Shown here piece by piece: positions 29,207-38,218 of a DNA stretch of 64,000 nt. The stretch is taken from assembly GCF_041902385.1 (NCBI RefSeq), contig NZ_CP169244.1, positions 62,001-126,000 on the forward strand, read 5' to 3'. The position numbers were made by a program, and so were the translations under genes. The stretch's first letter is position 1. Each line of letters opens with the position of its first letter. The notes under the pieces are model-generated. The model searched no databases and was not told the DNA's origin. It saw nothing but the letters and a program-made list of their open reading frames with translations. The DNA comes from Arcticibacter sp041902385 (lineage in GTDB: Bacteria > Bacteroidota > Bacteroidia > Sphingobacteriales > Sphingobacteriaceae).

Positions 29207-29224
29207 ATTTCGTGTATATTGAGG

Positions 29225-32200
29225 TTAAAACGAGATATCAAATCCGAAAGAGTAGGCTTTACTAAATGGATAGACTCGCGCGTCGGCGTTGGCCATGGCC
29301 TGCTCCGGGTCGATGTATTTCGTATCGAGCTTCGTAAGAGTGAAGAGGTTCTCGCCGCCCACAAAAGCTCTCAACCTGCTGATTTTCAGCTTTTGCGTCA
29401 GCCTGGCAGGAAGAGAATATCCGATGATCAGGTTCTTCAGGCGCACATAGGCCAAATCCTGCAGGTAGCGGTTATTACTTGCTCTCAACTCATTATTCGC
29501 ATTGAGCGCGACATAGGCAACAAGCGTTGGAAAATAGGCATTCGGGTTCTCAGGGGTCCATACCTTCGACTCAAAATCGCTTGGTAGAAATGAAAAATAA
29601 GGGCGCGAATAAGGACCCCAGAAACGGTCAGCGTTGCCTCCGGGATACCACTCTCTCTTCCCGATACCCTGGAAGAAGGCAGAAAAATCGAAATTATTCC
29701 AGCTCGCCCCCAAGTTGATCCCGAAGGCGTAGCGCGGGGTTGAGTTCCCGATCACTTTCTGATCTCCCGGGTCAGAGACCGTGTTGGCACCTGCACTGAT
29801 CTTTCCATCTCCGTTGAGATCAACCCAGCGCAGGTCACCAGCTCTGATCGGAATATTATTGTCATTTCTAACCTTATTTAACCAGCTTTGATCAATCGGA
29901 TAGGTTCGTGCTTCTGCATCTGTCTTAAAGTACCCGTCAGTAATGTATCCCCAGATCTCTCCCAGCTCTTTTCCAACATACAGCCCGTATGTAAAATCGC
30001 TTGATTTATTAACCTTCGTGATATAGGAATGATTGTCGCTGAGGTTTAGCCCGACATTATACTTAAAAGGCTTTCCGCCAAGATTAAAACGACTATTCCA
30101 GTTCATGGAAAGCTCGAAGCCCTGCGTGCGAAGGCTCGCCACGTTTAGAAGCGGGATTGTCCCCCCAAAGACGCTGGGCAGCGGTGTCCCGTCGTCCAGC
30201 ATGTTTGAAGTATTCCTGACATAGCGATCGAAGCTGATGTTCAGCTGATTATTCAACAGTCCGACATCAATACCGCCATTGTAGGAAACGATATTTTCCC
30301 AGGTTAAATCGGCAGAAACAGGATCCGGAGAGCGGTAGTAGTTGGCCCTTATTCCGTCGAGCATATAGGCAGCCGTTCCGGATCGCATTGCCAAAATGTA
30401 CGGATAGTACTTTCTGTCTGCATCATCGCCATTATTGATCTCCTGGTTTCCCAGCGAGCCTACAGAAGCTCTGATTTTAAGTGAGCTGATGACACGGCTG
30501 AGCGGCTTAAAGAAGTCTTCGCTGCTTGCCACCCATCCCAGGGACGCAGAGGGAAAAAAGCCGAAACGGTTTCCGCTGGGAAAGCGCGATGTTCCGTCGT
30601 AACGACCATTCGATTCGAACAGATATTTATCCTTGTAGCTGTAGTTTAAGCGGTAAAAATAACCGCGCAAAGCGTACTCTCTGGAACCGCCTGCTGCGGT
30701 CGCATCACCGGTAGCAAGGTTAAGGTCGTTGAGTTCAAGAGAAGAAACATCCTGTTTTGCTGCGGTAATTTTCTTTGACCGGTTAAGTTCCTGATTAAAA
30801 CCAGCAAGAACTTTAAAGCTGTGAACGTTGTTCAGGGTTTTGCTGTACTCACCAAATATGTTAATCACGTGAAGCTGATTGAACTGCTGTTCCTCAGTCA
30901 GGAGATCGGTACTGTATTTCGTTGCTACTTCAACCTTTCCCGGATAAAGTGAGTAGGTAGCAGGCGCCTGGCGATAGTAGCTCGGATCAGTATACATCCT
31001 GTAGCTGTAGTTAGCTGTGATATTTAAGTCCTTAATGGGGCTAATGGTCGCCTCAGATATGTTAGTGAGCTCATACTTGCGGTCAGCGCCCCTGGTGGTA
31101 CCACTTTGCAGCATGGCAAAGATGCCATCACCGATGTCATACTGATTCAGGCCGGTGATGTAAGTCGGCGTTCCATCCGGGTTTACAGGTGCGTACGCTG
31201 GAGAAGCGTGTACATTGATCTGCGTGAAGTTGGCGTTTCCTCCTTCCTTCCGGCCAAAATAATTGTAAGTTGAGCTATAAAAATTGATGTTATTTGTCAC
31301 CTTCAGCCAGGGATTAAGCTGAGCGCCGACCTTAGTCCGCAGGTTATAGGAACTATACTTATCAGTATGGATGCGCATAATGCCGTCCATTTTCTTCATA
31401 TTTCCGTTAATCATGTACGACACATTTTCGCTGCTGCCCGACACGTTCACGTTATGGTTCTGCATCGGCTGCCACTGGGTGAACATGAAGTTATACCAGT
31501 CATAGTTACCATAATAGACATATTGATCCTGCCCCTTCCTGTTCTGAACGGTCACCCAGGGACGGCTCGGATCCTCCGTTTTGTCATTGCGGCGGGCAAG
31601 CAGCTCCGCGTAGTCCTGCTCGGTATACCCTGAATACCCGCCCACATGAGCAAGGGCAGCATCATTCAGTTTCATCCAGTCATACCCGGTTGTAATAAAG
31701 TCGGTACTAATGGTCGGCGTATTAAAACCAAAGGAATTATTGTAGCGAATCACAGGCTTTCCCGAACCACTTTTAGTCGTGATCAGAACGACCCCAAAAG
31801 CCCCTCTCGCACCGTAAATTGCCGCCGATCCCGCATCTTTTAATACCGTGATGCTCTGGATCTCCTCGGGAGACAAGCGATCCAGTGTGCCAGGGACGCC
31901 GTCAATCAGAACTAAAGGCGCATTTGAGACGGGGTTATTGCCGTTGATCGACGTCACACCGCGAACATTTAAACTCCCCATAGTACCCGGCGCTCCGCCG
32001 CCCATACTGACGTTCAAGTTTGGGATCGCTCCCTGCAGAGCGGAGGATAACGTGGTAACGGGGCGATCACGCAGCTGCTCACCGTTGATCTGTGATACTG
32101 AGCCAGTCAGATTCATCTTCTTCTGGGTTCCGTACCCTACAACCACCACCTCATTCAACTTTTGAAGATCCTCCTTCAGGACCACATTCAACTGTGTCCG

Positions 32201-32785
32201 CCCGTTCAGAGCAAGTTCCTGGTGGGCAAAACCAGTAAAAGAGATGACCAGGGTGGCATTCTCATCTACGTTCTCCAACAAGAACAGTCCATTCAGGTCG
32301 GCCACGGTAGCAAGAGCCGAGCCTTTCACCCGGATGGTGGCACCGGGCAAAGGTTGTCCGGCTTCGTCTGCCACTTTCCCTCTTACAGTGACGGTAACAG
32401 CGCGTTTCTCCACTTGCCTTTCTTCTTTCTTCGTGATAATGACGGTCTTGTCTTCAATAGCATACCGAAGCGGCTGTCCTTGAAACACCTGATTCAACGC
32501 CTGCGCGAGAGTGGCATTTTTAACATCAATTGTTACCGCGCGCGCCGCTTTGAGCTCGTTGTATCTGTAGAAAAAGAAATAGCCGCTTTGCTTCTCGATC
32601 GCAGAAAGGACGCTCTCGAGCTTTAAGTTCTTCCCCGACAGATTGATATTCTGAGAAAAACTTTTCGCGCTTAACTGAAGACACGTAATTGTGAGTAAAA
32701 TGGCGGTTAGTTTCATAACAAGAAACCTTTGGGATGGTAAAAACAACGGCCAGTCCCGCATTTTACCATGAGAGTTTAATTGCAT
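29225..32785 (-). CDS. STN-domain SusC/RagA TonB-dependent transporter (signal-transducing, GH89 locus)
   Basis: 1186 residues. The export signal is embedded in the first about 45 residues (VMKLTAILLTITCLQLSAKSFSQ). Next come an STN domain (LKLESVLSAIEKQSGYFFFYRYNELK to YAIEDKTVIITKK, about 50-120), a carboxypeptidase-like domain (VRGKVADEAGQPLPGATIRVKG), the LNEVVVVGYGTQKK box, a plug (APLVLIDGVPGTLDRL, ITVLKDAGSAAIYGARGAFGVVLITTKSG) and a barrel ending SFGFDISF. The STN domain lets the loaded receptor touch a FecR-type anti-sigma factor, and such a FecR and its ECF sigma factor are encoded next door. This is therefore both importer and sensor. It lies 183 bases after fecR, with repeats in the gap. 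Confidence 0.95.
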   Translation of the reverse strand: MQLNSHGKMRDWPLFLPSQRFLVMKLTAILLTITCLQLSAKSFSQNINLSGKNLKLESVLSAIEKQSGYFFFYRYNELKAARAVTIDVKNATLAQALNQVFQGQPLRYAIEDKTVIITKKEERQVEKRAVTVTVRGKVADEAGQPLPGATIRVKGSALATVADLNGLFLLENVDENATLVISFTGFAHQELALNGRTQLNVVLKEDLQKLNEVVVVGYGTQKKMNLTGSVSQINGEQLRDRPVTTLSSALQGAIPNLNVSMGGGAPGTMGSLNVRGVTSINGNNPVSNAPLVLIDGVPGTLDRLSPEEIQSITVLKDAGSAAIYGARGAFGVVLITTKSGSGKPVIRYNNSFGFNTPTISTDFITTGYDWMKLNDAALAHVGGYSGYTEQDYAELLARRNDKTEDPSRPWVTVQNRKGQDQYVYYGNYDWYNFMFTQWQPMQNHNVNVSGSSENVSYMINGNMKKMDGIMRIHTDKYSSYNLRTKVGAQLNPWLKVTNNINFYSSTYNYFGRKEGGNANFTQINVHASPAYAPVNPDGTPTYITGLNQYDIGDGIFAMLQSGTTRGADRKYELTNISEATISPIKDLNITANYSYRMYTDPSYYRQAPATYSLYPGKVEVATKYSTDLLTEEQQFNQLHVINIFGEYSKTLNNVHSFKVLAGFNQELNRSKKITAAKQDVSSLELNDLNLATGDATAAGGSREYALRGYFYRLNYSYKDKYLFESNGRYDGTSRFPSGNRFGFFPSASLGWVASSEDFFKPLSRVISSLKIRASVGSLGNQEINNGDDADRKYYPYILAMRSGTAAYMLDGIRANYYRSPDPVSADLTWENIVSYNGGIDVGLLNNQLNISFDRYVRNTSNMLDDGTPLPSVFGGTIPLLNVASLRTQGFELSMNWNSRFNLGGKPFKYNVGLNLSDNHSYITKVNKSSDFTYGLYVGKELGEIWGYITDGYFKTDAEARTYPIDQSWLNKVRNDNNIPIRAGDLRWVDLNGDGKISAGANTVSDPGDQKVIGNSTPRYAFGINLGASWNNFDFSAFFQGIGKREWYPGGNADRFWGPYSRPYFSFLPSDFESKVWTPENPNAYFPTLVAYVALNANNELRASNNRYLQDLAYVRLKNLIIGYSLPARLTQKLKISRLRAFVGGENLFTLTKLDTKYIDPEQAMANADARVYPFSKAYSFGFDISF

Positions 32786-32802
32786 ACTTTTGTAGAGTTG
32801 GG

Positions 32803-32830
32803 TTAGAAATGTGTTTCCGTTTAGAAATGT
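32803..32830 (-). repeat. Direct repeat just upstream of STN-susC
   Basis: TTAGAAATGT occurs at 32803-32812 and again at 32821-32830 (18 nt start to start), 18-45 nt before the susC start. It could be a promoter or regulator site, for example for the ECF sigma factor encoded nearby; the function is not shown. Confidence 0.5.
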
Positions 32831-32867
32831 CTGTTTAATCCAACCAGCCTTTAAAGGGCTTTTTATA

Positions 32868-32893
32868 ACCGGAGGTGTTGCAGCACTTCCGGT
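32868..32893 (-). promoter_or_regulatory. Hairpin in the fecR-susC gap
   Basis: ACCGGA-n-GTG pairs with CAC-n-TCCGGT (32868-32893) around a 6-nt loop. On the minus strand it is followed by TTATAAAAAG rather than a T-run, so it may be a weak terminator or mRNA processing site separating sigma/fecR from the susC operon. Confidence 0.5.
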
Positions 32894-32968
32894 CTTTCCC
32901 GGACTAAATCTTTTTTGCAGAGTAGTTAAGTCTTCATAGCTGTTCCTTTAAGATTAAACCTTGATGAA

Positions 32969-34192
32969 TTAGTTATTGACAATGATCTTTCGGCCTTCCA
33001 GCCGGCAATCGACGTTGCTGAGCTTCAAAACACGCAATACGTCTGATACATAAGAGGTCCGCTTTATCTTTCCGACAAACTCGTCCTGAGGAACTTCGCC
33101 CCGGTACTCGATGTCGACATCATACCACCGCGACACCTGGCGCATAATAGACGGTAGATTCTCGCGGTCGAATTTGAAATATCCGTTCTTCCATGCGACC
33201 GCTTTTTCCAAATCCGCTTCACTGACTTGTATAGCACGAGCCGAGGCGCGCAGAACAGACTGCTGACCGGGCGTGAGCAAACGAGAGCTGCCCGGACTTT
33301 CAGTGCCGCCAGCGAGTCTTACCCTGACAGAACCTTCCAGCAGAGTAGTGCGGGTCTCCCCTTCATCTTCATAGGCATTGACGTTAAAATGCGTTCCGAG
33401 CACTTCAACCTCCTGACCAGGAGTTTCTACGATAAAAGGCAGCCTATTGGATTTATCACCCTTAGATATGTGGTCTCTATTTCTTTTGGCGACTTCAAAA
33501 TAAGCTTCGCCTTTTAGCTGCACGCGGCGCTCGCCTTTAGGAAAAACCGTTGGAAAGCGAATTGAAGAAGCAGAGTTCAGCCATACTTTTGATCCATCGG
33601 GCAGCACCAGCTGATACTGACCACCGCGGGGGATCGTAATGGTATTATACGCTATTTCTATCACCTTGTCTCCTGCCCGGCTGGGCTGATACACCACCTC
33701 CCCTTCCTTTGCTTTTGCTACCGAAACTCCGTTCTGATTGGCCAGGACCCCTTTGGCGGCTTCATCCAGGGAAATGACAGACCCATCAGCCAGTGTAAGG
33801 GTCGCCTTATTACCACCGGGAGCAATATCATTTCTTTTAACGGAAGACACCGTCTGAGAGGATGCGGTCTTGCCCTCCCCTGAGGGGCTCTTTAAGAAGA
33901 GCCATGCTGTAAACGAGGAGACGATGAGAACCGAGGCCGCTACTGCCCAGCGAAAAACAAACCGGCCCTGTTGCTTCTCTTTTTGAGGAGTAACAGCAAG
34001 CTGCTGCATCAGGCCCTCCTTGATACTGTCTTTCAGGTTGTCCTTTTCTGCCTGACTAAACTTTTGCATCACATCCTCTTTTGCATCAAAAAGATCGTAG
34101 TATGCATGGAGGAATCTCTTCTCTTCCTCAGTAGCTTCACCAGCCTGATACTTCTTCAGAATGCGCAGAAAGTCCTGCCTGTCTATATTCAT
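32969..34192 (-). CDS. FecR-family anti-sigma factor
   Basis: 407 residues from the ATG at 34192; an upstream start at 34243 would add 17 residues with no support. The N-terminal cytoplasmic part (DFLRILKKYQAGEATEEEKRFLHAYYDLF) should hold the sigma factor. One membrane helix lies about residues 79-98 (WAVAASVLIVSSFTAWLFL). The periplasmic FecR domain follows (IAYNTITIPRGGQYQLVLPDGSKVWLNSASSIRFP, GEAYFEVAK, TPGQEVEVLGTHFNVNAYEDE), then a C-terminal DUF4974-like domain (FKFDRENLPSIMRQVSRWYDVDIEYRG). It relays the state of the STN-type SusC to the ECF sigma factor encoded upstream. The 285 bases between it and the sigma gene hold no gene. Confidence 0.95.
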   Translation of the reverse strand: MNIDRQDFLRILKKYQAGEATEEEKRFLHAYYDLFDAKEDVMQKFSQAEKDNLKDSIKEGLMQQLAVTPQKEKQQGRFVFRWAVAASVLIVSSFTAWLFLKSPSGEGKTASSQTVSSVKRNDIAPGGNKATLTLADGSVISLDEAAKGVLANQNGVSVAKAKEGEVVYQPSRAGDKVIEIAYNTITIPRGGQYQLVLPDGSKVWLNSASSIRFPTVFPKGERRVQLKGEAYFEVAKRNRDHISKGDKSNRLPFIVETPGQEVEVLGTHFNVNAYEDEGETRTTLLEGSVRVRLAGGTESPGSSRLLTPGQQSVLRASARAIQVSEADLEKAVAWKNGYFKFDRENLPSIMRQVSRWYDVDIEYRGEVPQDEFVGKIKRTSYVSDVLRVLKLSNVDCRLEGRKIIVNN

Positions 34193-34477
34193 CCGATGGC
34201 GTTTTATATCAAGACCGCTGTAACCGAAAAAGTCCCACGACAAAATGATTTTTTTTATTGAAGCTAACCGGAACTGACGCGCTCGTCCGAGAGATGGCTC
34301 TGTGAGCGATATAGGCAGAAGTGCCCCGGAACGCTTTGAGTGGATTTAGAGAATAATTAGCTTCCGTCCCCCCTTTAAATGAGTGGTACTCATTCCAGGC
34401 GTTTGGCAGAAAGCAGATAAAAAGATGCAAAGCAACTCTGTGAAAACAGTGCTGCCGGAATTGCAGGAGCGCGGGAA

Positions 34478-35056
34478 CTAAAAGAGGAAAAGAAGTGAGA
34501 GAAGCAAGATCATGGTCAGCGACTCCCTCAACTGTATAATACTTCTTCCCAACTGATTTTGAACGGTCTTGCGGGAGATATTGAGCTGACGGCTGATTTC
34601 ATCGGTCGAGAGGTCCTGATGAAATCTCATAGTAAAGATAGTCTGCTGAGAAGGAGTAAGAGAACCAAGCAAAGCTTCGTAGGCATGCAAGAACTCTTTT
34701 TGAAGAACGTTGGCGTCGGCGCCCTGCGCAGACACTTCCACTTCGGACAGGAGATCCGGAATGGGCGTATATTTCTGCTCTCTCTCCATCCACTTAAATA
34801 CATTATTCCGTACTGCAGTAAGAAGATAGGCCTGTAAGTTGTCGATTTCAATCTCGTCTCTGCGAGTCCAGAGCCTGAGAAAGATATCCTGTGTGATGTC
34901 TTTGGCGTATCCCGGATCGTTCAGCCTTCGGTAGGCAGCAGCGTAAACGACCTCCCAGTACTTTTCATACAGCGCATCGAAAGCCTCGGAACTGCCTTCC
35001 TTCATCCGAAGCAACAATCCCCTGTCTTCTGTTACACGTGCGCCGGCTATGCTCAT
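34478..35056 (-). CDS. ECF RNA polymerase sigma-70 factor (FecI-like)
   Basis: 192 residues with both ECF regions. Region 2 reads GSSEAFDALYEKYWEVVYAAAYRRLND ... AKDITQDIFLRLWTRR. Region 4 reads LGSLTPSQQTIFTMRFHQDLSTDEISRQLNISRKTVQNQLGRSI. A short hydrophobic tail (LTMILLLSLLFLF) is common in Bacteroidota ECF factors paired with FecR. It should direct transcription of the adjacent SusC-SusD-GH89 operon once the FecR protein is relieved by ligand-bound SusC. A good Bacteroidota promoter lies immediately upstream of its start. Confidence 0.95.
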   Translation of the reverse strand: MSIAGARVTEDRGLLLRMKEGSSEAFDALYEKYWEVVYAAAYRRLNDPGYAKDITQDIFLRLWTRRDEIEIDNLQAYLLTAVRNNVFKWMEREQKYTPIPDLLSEVEVSAQGADANVLQKEFLHAYEALLGSLTPSQQTIFTMRFHQDLSTDEISRQLNISRKTVQNQLGRSIIQLRESLTMILLLSLLFLF

Positions 35057-35072
35057 GATACTACCCTAATAC

Positions 35073-35102
35073 CAAATTTAAAACTTATTTGGAATAAAAC
35101 AA
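35073..35102 (-). promoter_or_regulatory. Promoter of the ECF sigma gene
   Basis: On the minus strand TTG (35102-35100) is followed after 19 nt by TAAATTTG (35080-35073), a full match to the Bacteroidota -33/-7 arrangement. The start codon is 17 nt downstream of the -7 box, giving a very short leader. Confidence 0.65.
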
Positions 35103-35731
35103 CTGCAATCCTAAAGCTCCAAGGTGAAGCTACAGACAAAGGAAGCACATCGGCATAAAGAGAAAGTTAGGCCTTTGTTAAATTATTGCATCGATAGCAC
35201 AGTCCTTTTATTCACTTAGCCATCTGCCGGGCAGAGACGGGAGCCGCTGCCACCGGTATCGACCGATGTACACTGTCCTGTCATAGCAGTGGCAGGCCCC
35301 ATCTTTCAAAGCTCTTCAAAAGCGAAGAAAAGCGGCTCTGACCTGCCTTCCCTGAGACTGGTGCGGGACTGGTTCGAGACTTGTGTGCCTTCTGGTTTAT
35401 CTTTCTATTATCGGGCATCGGCGGCGCTCCGAATTTTCTCCGGGTGGCATTGGAGCCGGATTGGAGCCTGATCGGAGAAAACTAAAAGAAAAGGTAGACA
35501 ATTGCGAATCTGTCTGCCAGCATTCCCGAACAGGCCTCAGGCATGAGCGGCAGTAAGCAGGATTAAACATATCTTCTTCCGACTTTGAATAAATCCACCA
35601 GGAGGAGAAGGGAGGACTGTAAGCTGGAATAAACGTATCGTCCTACCCTGCCAAATCCGGACAATTGCAGACAAATCACGACAATTCCGGACACAACGCT
35701 TTGAAAATTAGGTTTCTGTCATTTTGCTCCC
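35103..35731. other. Long intergenic region between divergent sigma and glycolipid-binding genes
   Basis: About 630 bases without a convincing gene. A 60-codon frame at 35289-35471 shows no signal or family pattern and I do not accept it. The octamer TCCGGACA occurs twice about 30 nt apart near 35656-35694; its meaning is unknown. Confidence 0.5.
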
Positions 35732-35739
35732 TACGTTTG
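35732..35739 (+). promoter_or_regulatory. Candidate -7 box for the glycolipid-binding-fold gene
   Basis: TACGTTTG matches TAnnTTTG exactly and lies 72 nt before the chosen ATG at 35812. No good -33 TTG is seen. It supports the 35812 start over the upstream in-frame start at 35665, which would lie before the promoter. Confidence 0.5.
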
Positions 35740-35811
35740 TTTCGTCAGGCGGCATTAAGGATAAAAACGAACCGACCCAAACAGAACTTTAACGACTTAA
35801 ATTTAATCAAA

Positions 35812-36426
35812 ATGGGAGAACTTAGAAAAACCAGCAGCAAATCTGAATTCATCGGGCAGACCAACTTACTTTGGACCGGACGTGAATATTATTCTTTAGA
35901 GAACTGTGTGGTGAACGTACGACCAGGCGGCGCCTCAATAACATCAACAATAGTTGGCCTGTATGACGAGAAGATTTACCAGGTAGACTATCGGATTCAA
36001 ACCAGTCAGAACTGGGAAACCCTTTCTTTAGAAATCAAATACCGGCAGAGTAACAAGATGCAAGTGATCCGGTTAGAAGGCGATGGAAAGGGTAGCTGGA
36101 TGAAGAACGGTGAACAAGCAGACGAGTTTAAGGGCTGTATAGACGTGGATATTTCATTAACACCATTTACCAACACTTTGCCGATCAGCCGGCTCCCGAT
36201 GCGCCAGCACGACTCACAAGACATTCATGTTCTATATTGTGACTTATTAGCCGGAGAGTTAAGACCGGTTTTTCAGAAATACACCCGTCTGTCAGAGACG
36301 GAATACCGTTACCAGAACATACCCAACGACTTTGGAGCAACTATCGAAGTCGATGAAGCAGGTTTTGTCGTTGATTACCCTCAATTGTTTGTCAGAACTG
36401 CAGCTTTTACTTTCCCAAGTGAATAA
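35812..36426 (+). CDS. Putative glycolipid-binding domain protein (PF06475-like)
   Basis: 204 residues from the ATG at 35812. The sequence is a single beta-rich domain of the putative glycolipid-binding family: LLWTGREYYSLENCVVNVRPGG, IVGLYDEKIYQVDYRIQTSQNWETLSLEI, RLEGDGKGSWMKNG, FKGCIDVDISLTPFTNTLPISRLP, DIHVLYCDLLAGELRPVFQKYTRLSETEYRYQN and a YPQLFVR end. There is no signal peptide, so it is probably cytoplasmic. The biological role of this family is not well established. It stands alone between the ECF sigma gene and an insertion sequence, with its own candidate promoter and terminator. Confidence 0.82.
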   Translation: MGELRKTSSKSEFIGQTNLLWTGREYYSLENCVVNVRPGGASITSTIVGLYDEKIYQVDYRIQTSQNWETLSLEIKYRQSNKMQVIRLEGDGKGSWMKNGEQADEFKGCIDVDISLTPFTNTLPISRLPMRQHDSQDIHVLYCDLLAGELRPVFQKYTRLSETEYRYQNIPNDFGATIEVDEAGFVVDYPQLFVRTAAFTFPSE

Positions 36427-36592
36427 ACAAGGATAGGTCTTTTGGCCGGCTTTTCCGTAACTTCCAGGTCTAAATACTGTTCAATTAAATCTGGTGACAC
36501 GCCGGACTTAGGATAATAAAGCACCGTGAACTGCCTGCAGAAAAACGTCCTGAATGCAATAAGCAAAGGGCATTAATTCTCTCTGATTTTCC

Positions 36593-36619
36593 AAAATCCG
36601 AGACGCTGTCTCGGATTTT
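36593..36619. terminator. Hairpin terminator after the glycolipid-binding-fold gene
   Basis: AAAATCCGAGAC (36593-36604) pairs perfectly with GTCTCGGATTTT (36608-36619) around a 3-nt loop; the A and T runs allow use in both directions. Confidence 0.75.
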
Positions 36620-36799
36620 CAGCATTCCACTATTATAACTCAGATTGAGTTGCTCATAACTTGCCCATGCATAAGCGCGACAATCTTGCGAAACGTTATA
36701 TTACAAAAACTATCGGTATTTATTCATTAATCCGGAACAGGGACAAAAGTTGTGGAGAGAAGAGTAAAAGTAAGATATTAGCGTGCAGAAATTAGATAG

Positions 36800-37165
36800 A
36801 TGCACGAGTCGTTTAAAGCCCTACTTCCCTTGATTATCCCTGAAGGGGTATCCGATTATTTCCAGTTGACAGATCATAAAAAAGACACTACCGGGATTCA
36901 TATTTACCTGGAAGAGATCAACTCCATTCCGGTAGAATATAAGACCAACAAGTTACTCTCCAAAGGCTTCTTTGATGAAGTGATTCTGCAGGACTTTCCC
37001 ATACGGGGACAGGAAGTGTATTTGCATGTTAAGCGACGTAGATGGTGGAATCTGGACACAGGTAAGGTCGTTCACCGAGATTGGAATGTTGTAGCAATAG
37101 GAACGCGGATCACCAGTGATTTCGCCGCTTTTTTAAAAGCAATCAGTCGATACCCAGCCACATAG
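36800..37165 (+). CDS. Transposase N-terminal region (ISAon1-type), first reading frame
   Basis: 121 residues (MHESFKALLPLIIPEGVSDY ... ISRYPAT) resembling the N-terminal part called 'ISAon1 family transposase N-terminal region'. It contains the basic stretch VYLHVKRRRWWNLDTGKVVHRDW. It stops at 37165, while the rest of the transposase continues in the next (+1) frame, which is open from 37137. The overlap is only 29 nt. Two-frame organisation may be normal for this group or the result of an indel. Confidence 0.8.
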   Translation: MHESFKALLPLIIPEGVSDYFQLTDHKKDTTGIHIYLEEINSIPVEYKTNKLLSKGFFDEVILQDFPIRGQEVYLHVKRRRWWNLDTGKVVHRDWNVVAIGTRITSDFAAFLKAISRYPAT

Positions 37166-38129
37166 TCTGCAGACGATCGCCTCCTTTTACGGGATCAAAG
37201 GCAAGAAGCTGCAGCGCTATTATCGCGATCAACTCAGTGAATACAAGAATTGGGAGCACCGTACCGATGCCCGTAAAGGCTTGATCTTCCCACAGAACAT
37301 CGGTCCTTATCTCTCTATAGATGAGACCAGTCTTTCCCAGGGTGAGCTCTATACGGTGGTCACCAATAAAGAAGCTAGAGGCAAAAAGGGCACTCTGGTT
37401 GCTATTATGGAAGGTACCCGTTCGGAGAACATCATTCCACTGCTTCAAAAGATCCCCCAAAGACTTCGTAATAAGGTCAGAGAGATCACCTTGGATCTGG
37501 CTGGTAACATGAGTTTGATCGCTAAAAAGTGCTTTCCTTTCGCCTCTCAGGTCATTGATCGCTTTCATGTGCAGCAGTTAGCCACAGAAGCGCTACAGGA
37601 AATACGGATCAAATACCGCTGGGAAGCCATTGATGCAGAGAATCAGGCTCTGGAAGAAGCCAAAGCAACTAAAACAAACTATTCACCTGAAATACTATCC
37701 AATGGCGATACCTTGAAGCAGTTACTGGCCAGAAGCCGCTATCTGCTCTACAAGGACCAACAAAACTGGAGTGCTGAACAGGCAGAGCGGGCTTCCTTGC
37801 TCTTTGAACGATATCCTTCCCTGGAAAAAGCTTATCAGCTAACCCGGGGCTTATCCTGGATATTCAGCAACACCAAAGATAAGCTCTACGCCTTTGCAAG
37901 ACTGGCCCGGTGGAACGAGAAGGTGGAGCAATCCGGCTTTAAATTTTTTAATACCATTGCCAGAACCATCAATCTCCACCACAACAATATCTTGAACTAC
38001 TTTGATAACCGAAGTACAAACGCTTCAGCCGAATCTTTCAATGCCAAAATTAAGGCTTTCAGAGCGCAGTACCGAGGGGTAGGAAATGTTAATTTTTTCC
38101 TCTTCAGACTCATGAAATTATTTGCTTAG
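37137..38129 (+). CDS. DDE transposase, ISL3-like, second reading frame
   Basis: About 330 codons without a good start codon (the first TTG is at 37281), so it is probably read by frameshifting from the first frame. It begins SLQTIASFYGIKGKKLQRYYRD and has catalytic-region motifs of ISL3 transposases: YLSIDETSLSQGE (first Asp), VREITLDLAGNM, VIDRFHVQQLATEALQEIR (second Asp) and the C-terminal NASAESFNAKIKAFRAQYRGVGN (Glu). Adding the first frame gives about 440 residues, normal for this family. A shift of +1 (or -2) between 37137 and 37165 is required. Confidence 0.85.
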   Translation, partial: KQSVDTQPHSLQTIASFYGIKGKKLQRYYRDQLSEYKNWEHRTDARKGLIFPQNIGPYLSIDETSLSQGELYTVVTNKEARGKKGTLVAIMEGTRSENIIPLLQKIPQRLRNKVREITLDLAGNMSLIAKKCFPFASQVIDRFHVQQLATEALQEIRIKYRWEAIDAENQALEEAKATKTNYSPEILSNGDTLKQLLARSRYLLYKDQQNWSAEQAERASLLFERYPSLEKAYQLTRGLSWIFSNTKDKLYAFARLARWNEKVEQSGFKFFNTIARTINLHHNNILNYFDNRSTNASAESFNAKIKAFRAQYRGVGNVNFFLFRLMKLFA

Positions 38130-38218
38130 TCCACAGATTTTGGTCCAGATCCATTAATCCCTTATAGGTCTTAAAAGGTATGGATTTAAACGGATAGTTA
38201 TGAACTGTTTAAACGCAA

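Larger units (their letters stand above)
36734..38152 (+). mobile_element. ISL3-like (ISAon1-type) insertion sequence, 1419 bp
   Basis: The ends can be read directly. A 23-bp imperfect terminal inverted repeat (36734-36756 against 38130-38152, 17 of 23 matches, both beginning GGA when read inward) brackets the transposase. It is flanked by the 8-bp direct repeat ATTAATCC at 36726-36733 and 38153-38160. An 8-bp target duplication and GG-starting ends are what the ISL3 family makes, agreeing with the DDE transposase inside. The intact duplication means the element arrived by simple transposition and has not been rearranged since. It landed between a terminator and tRNA-Pro, breaking no visible gene. 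Confidence 0.9.

Noticed and set aside
35289..35471. 60-codon plus-strand frame in the sigma/glycolipid-binding gap
   Set aside because: No signal, no conserved pattern and no promoter or translation context.
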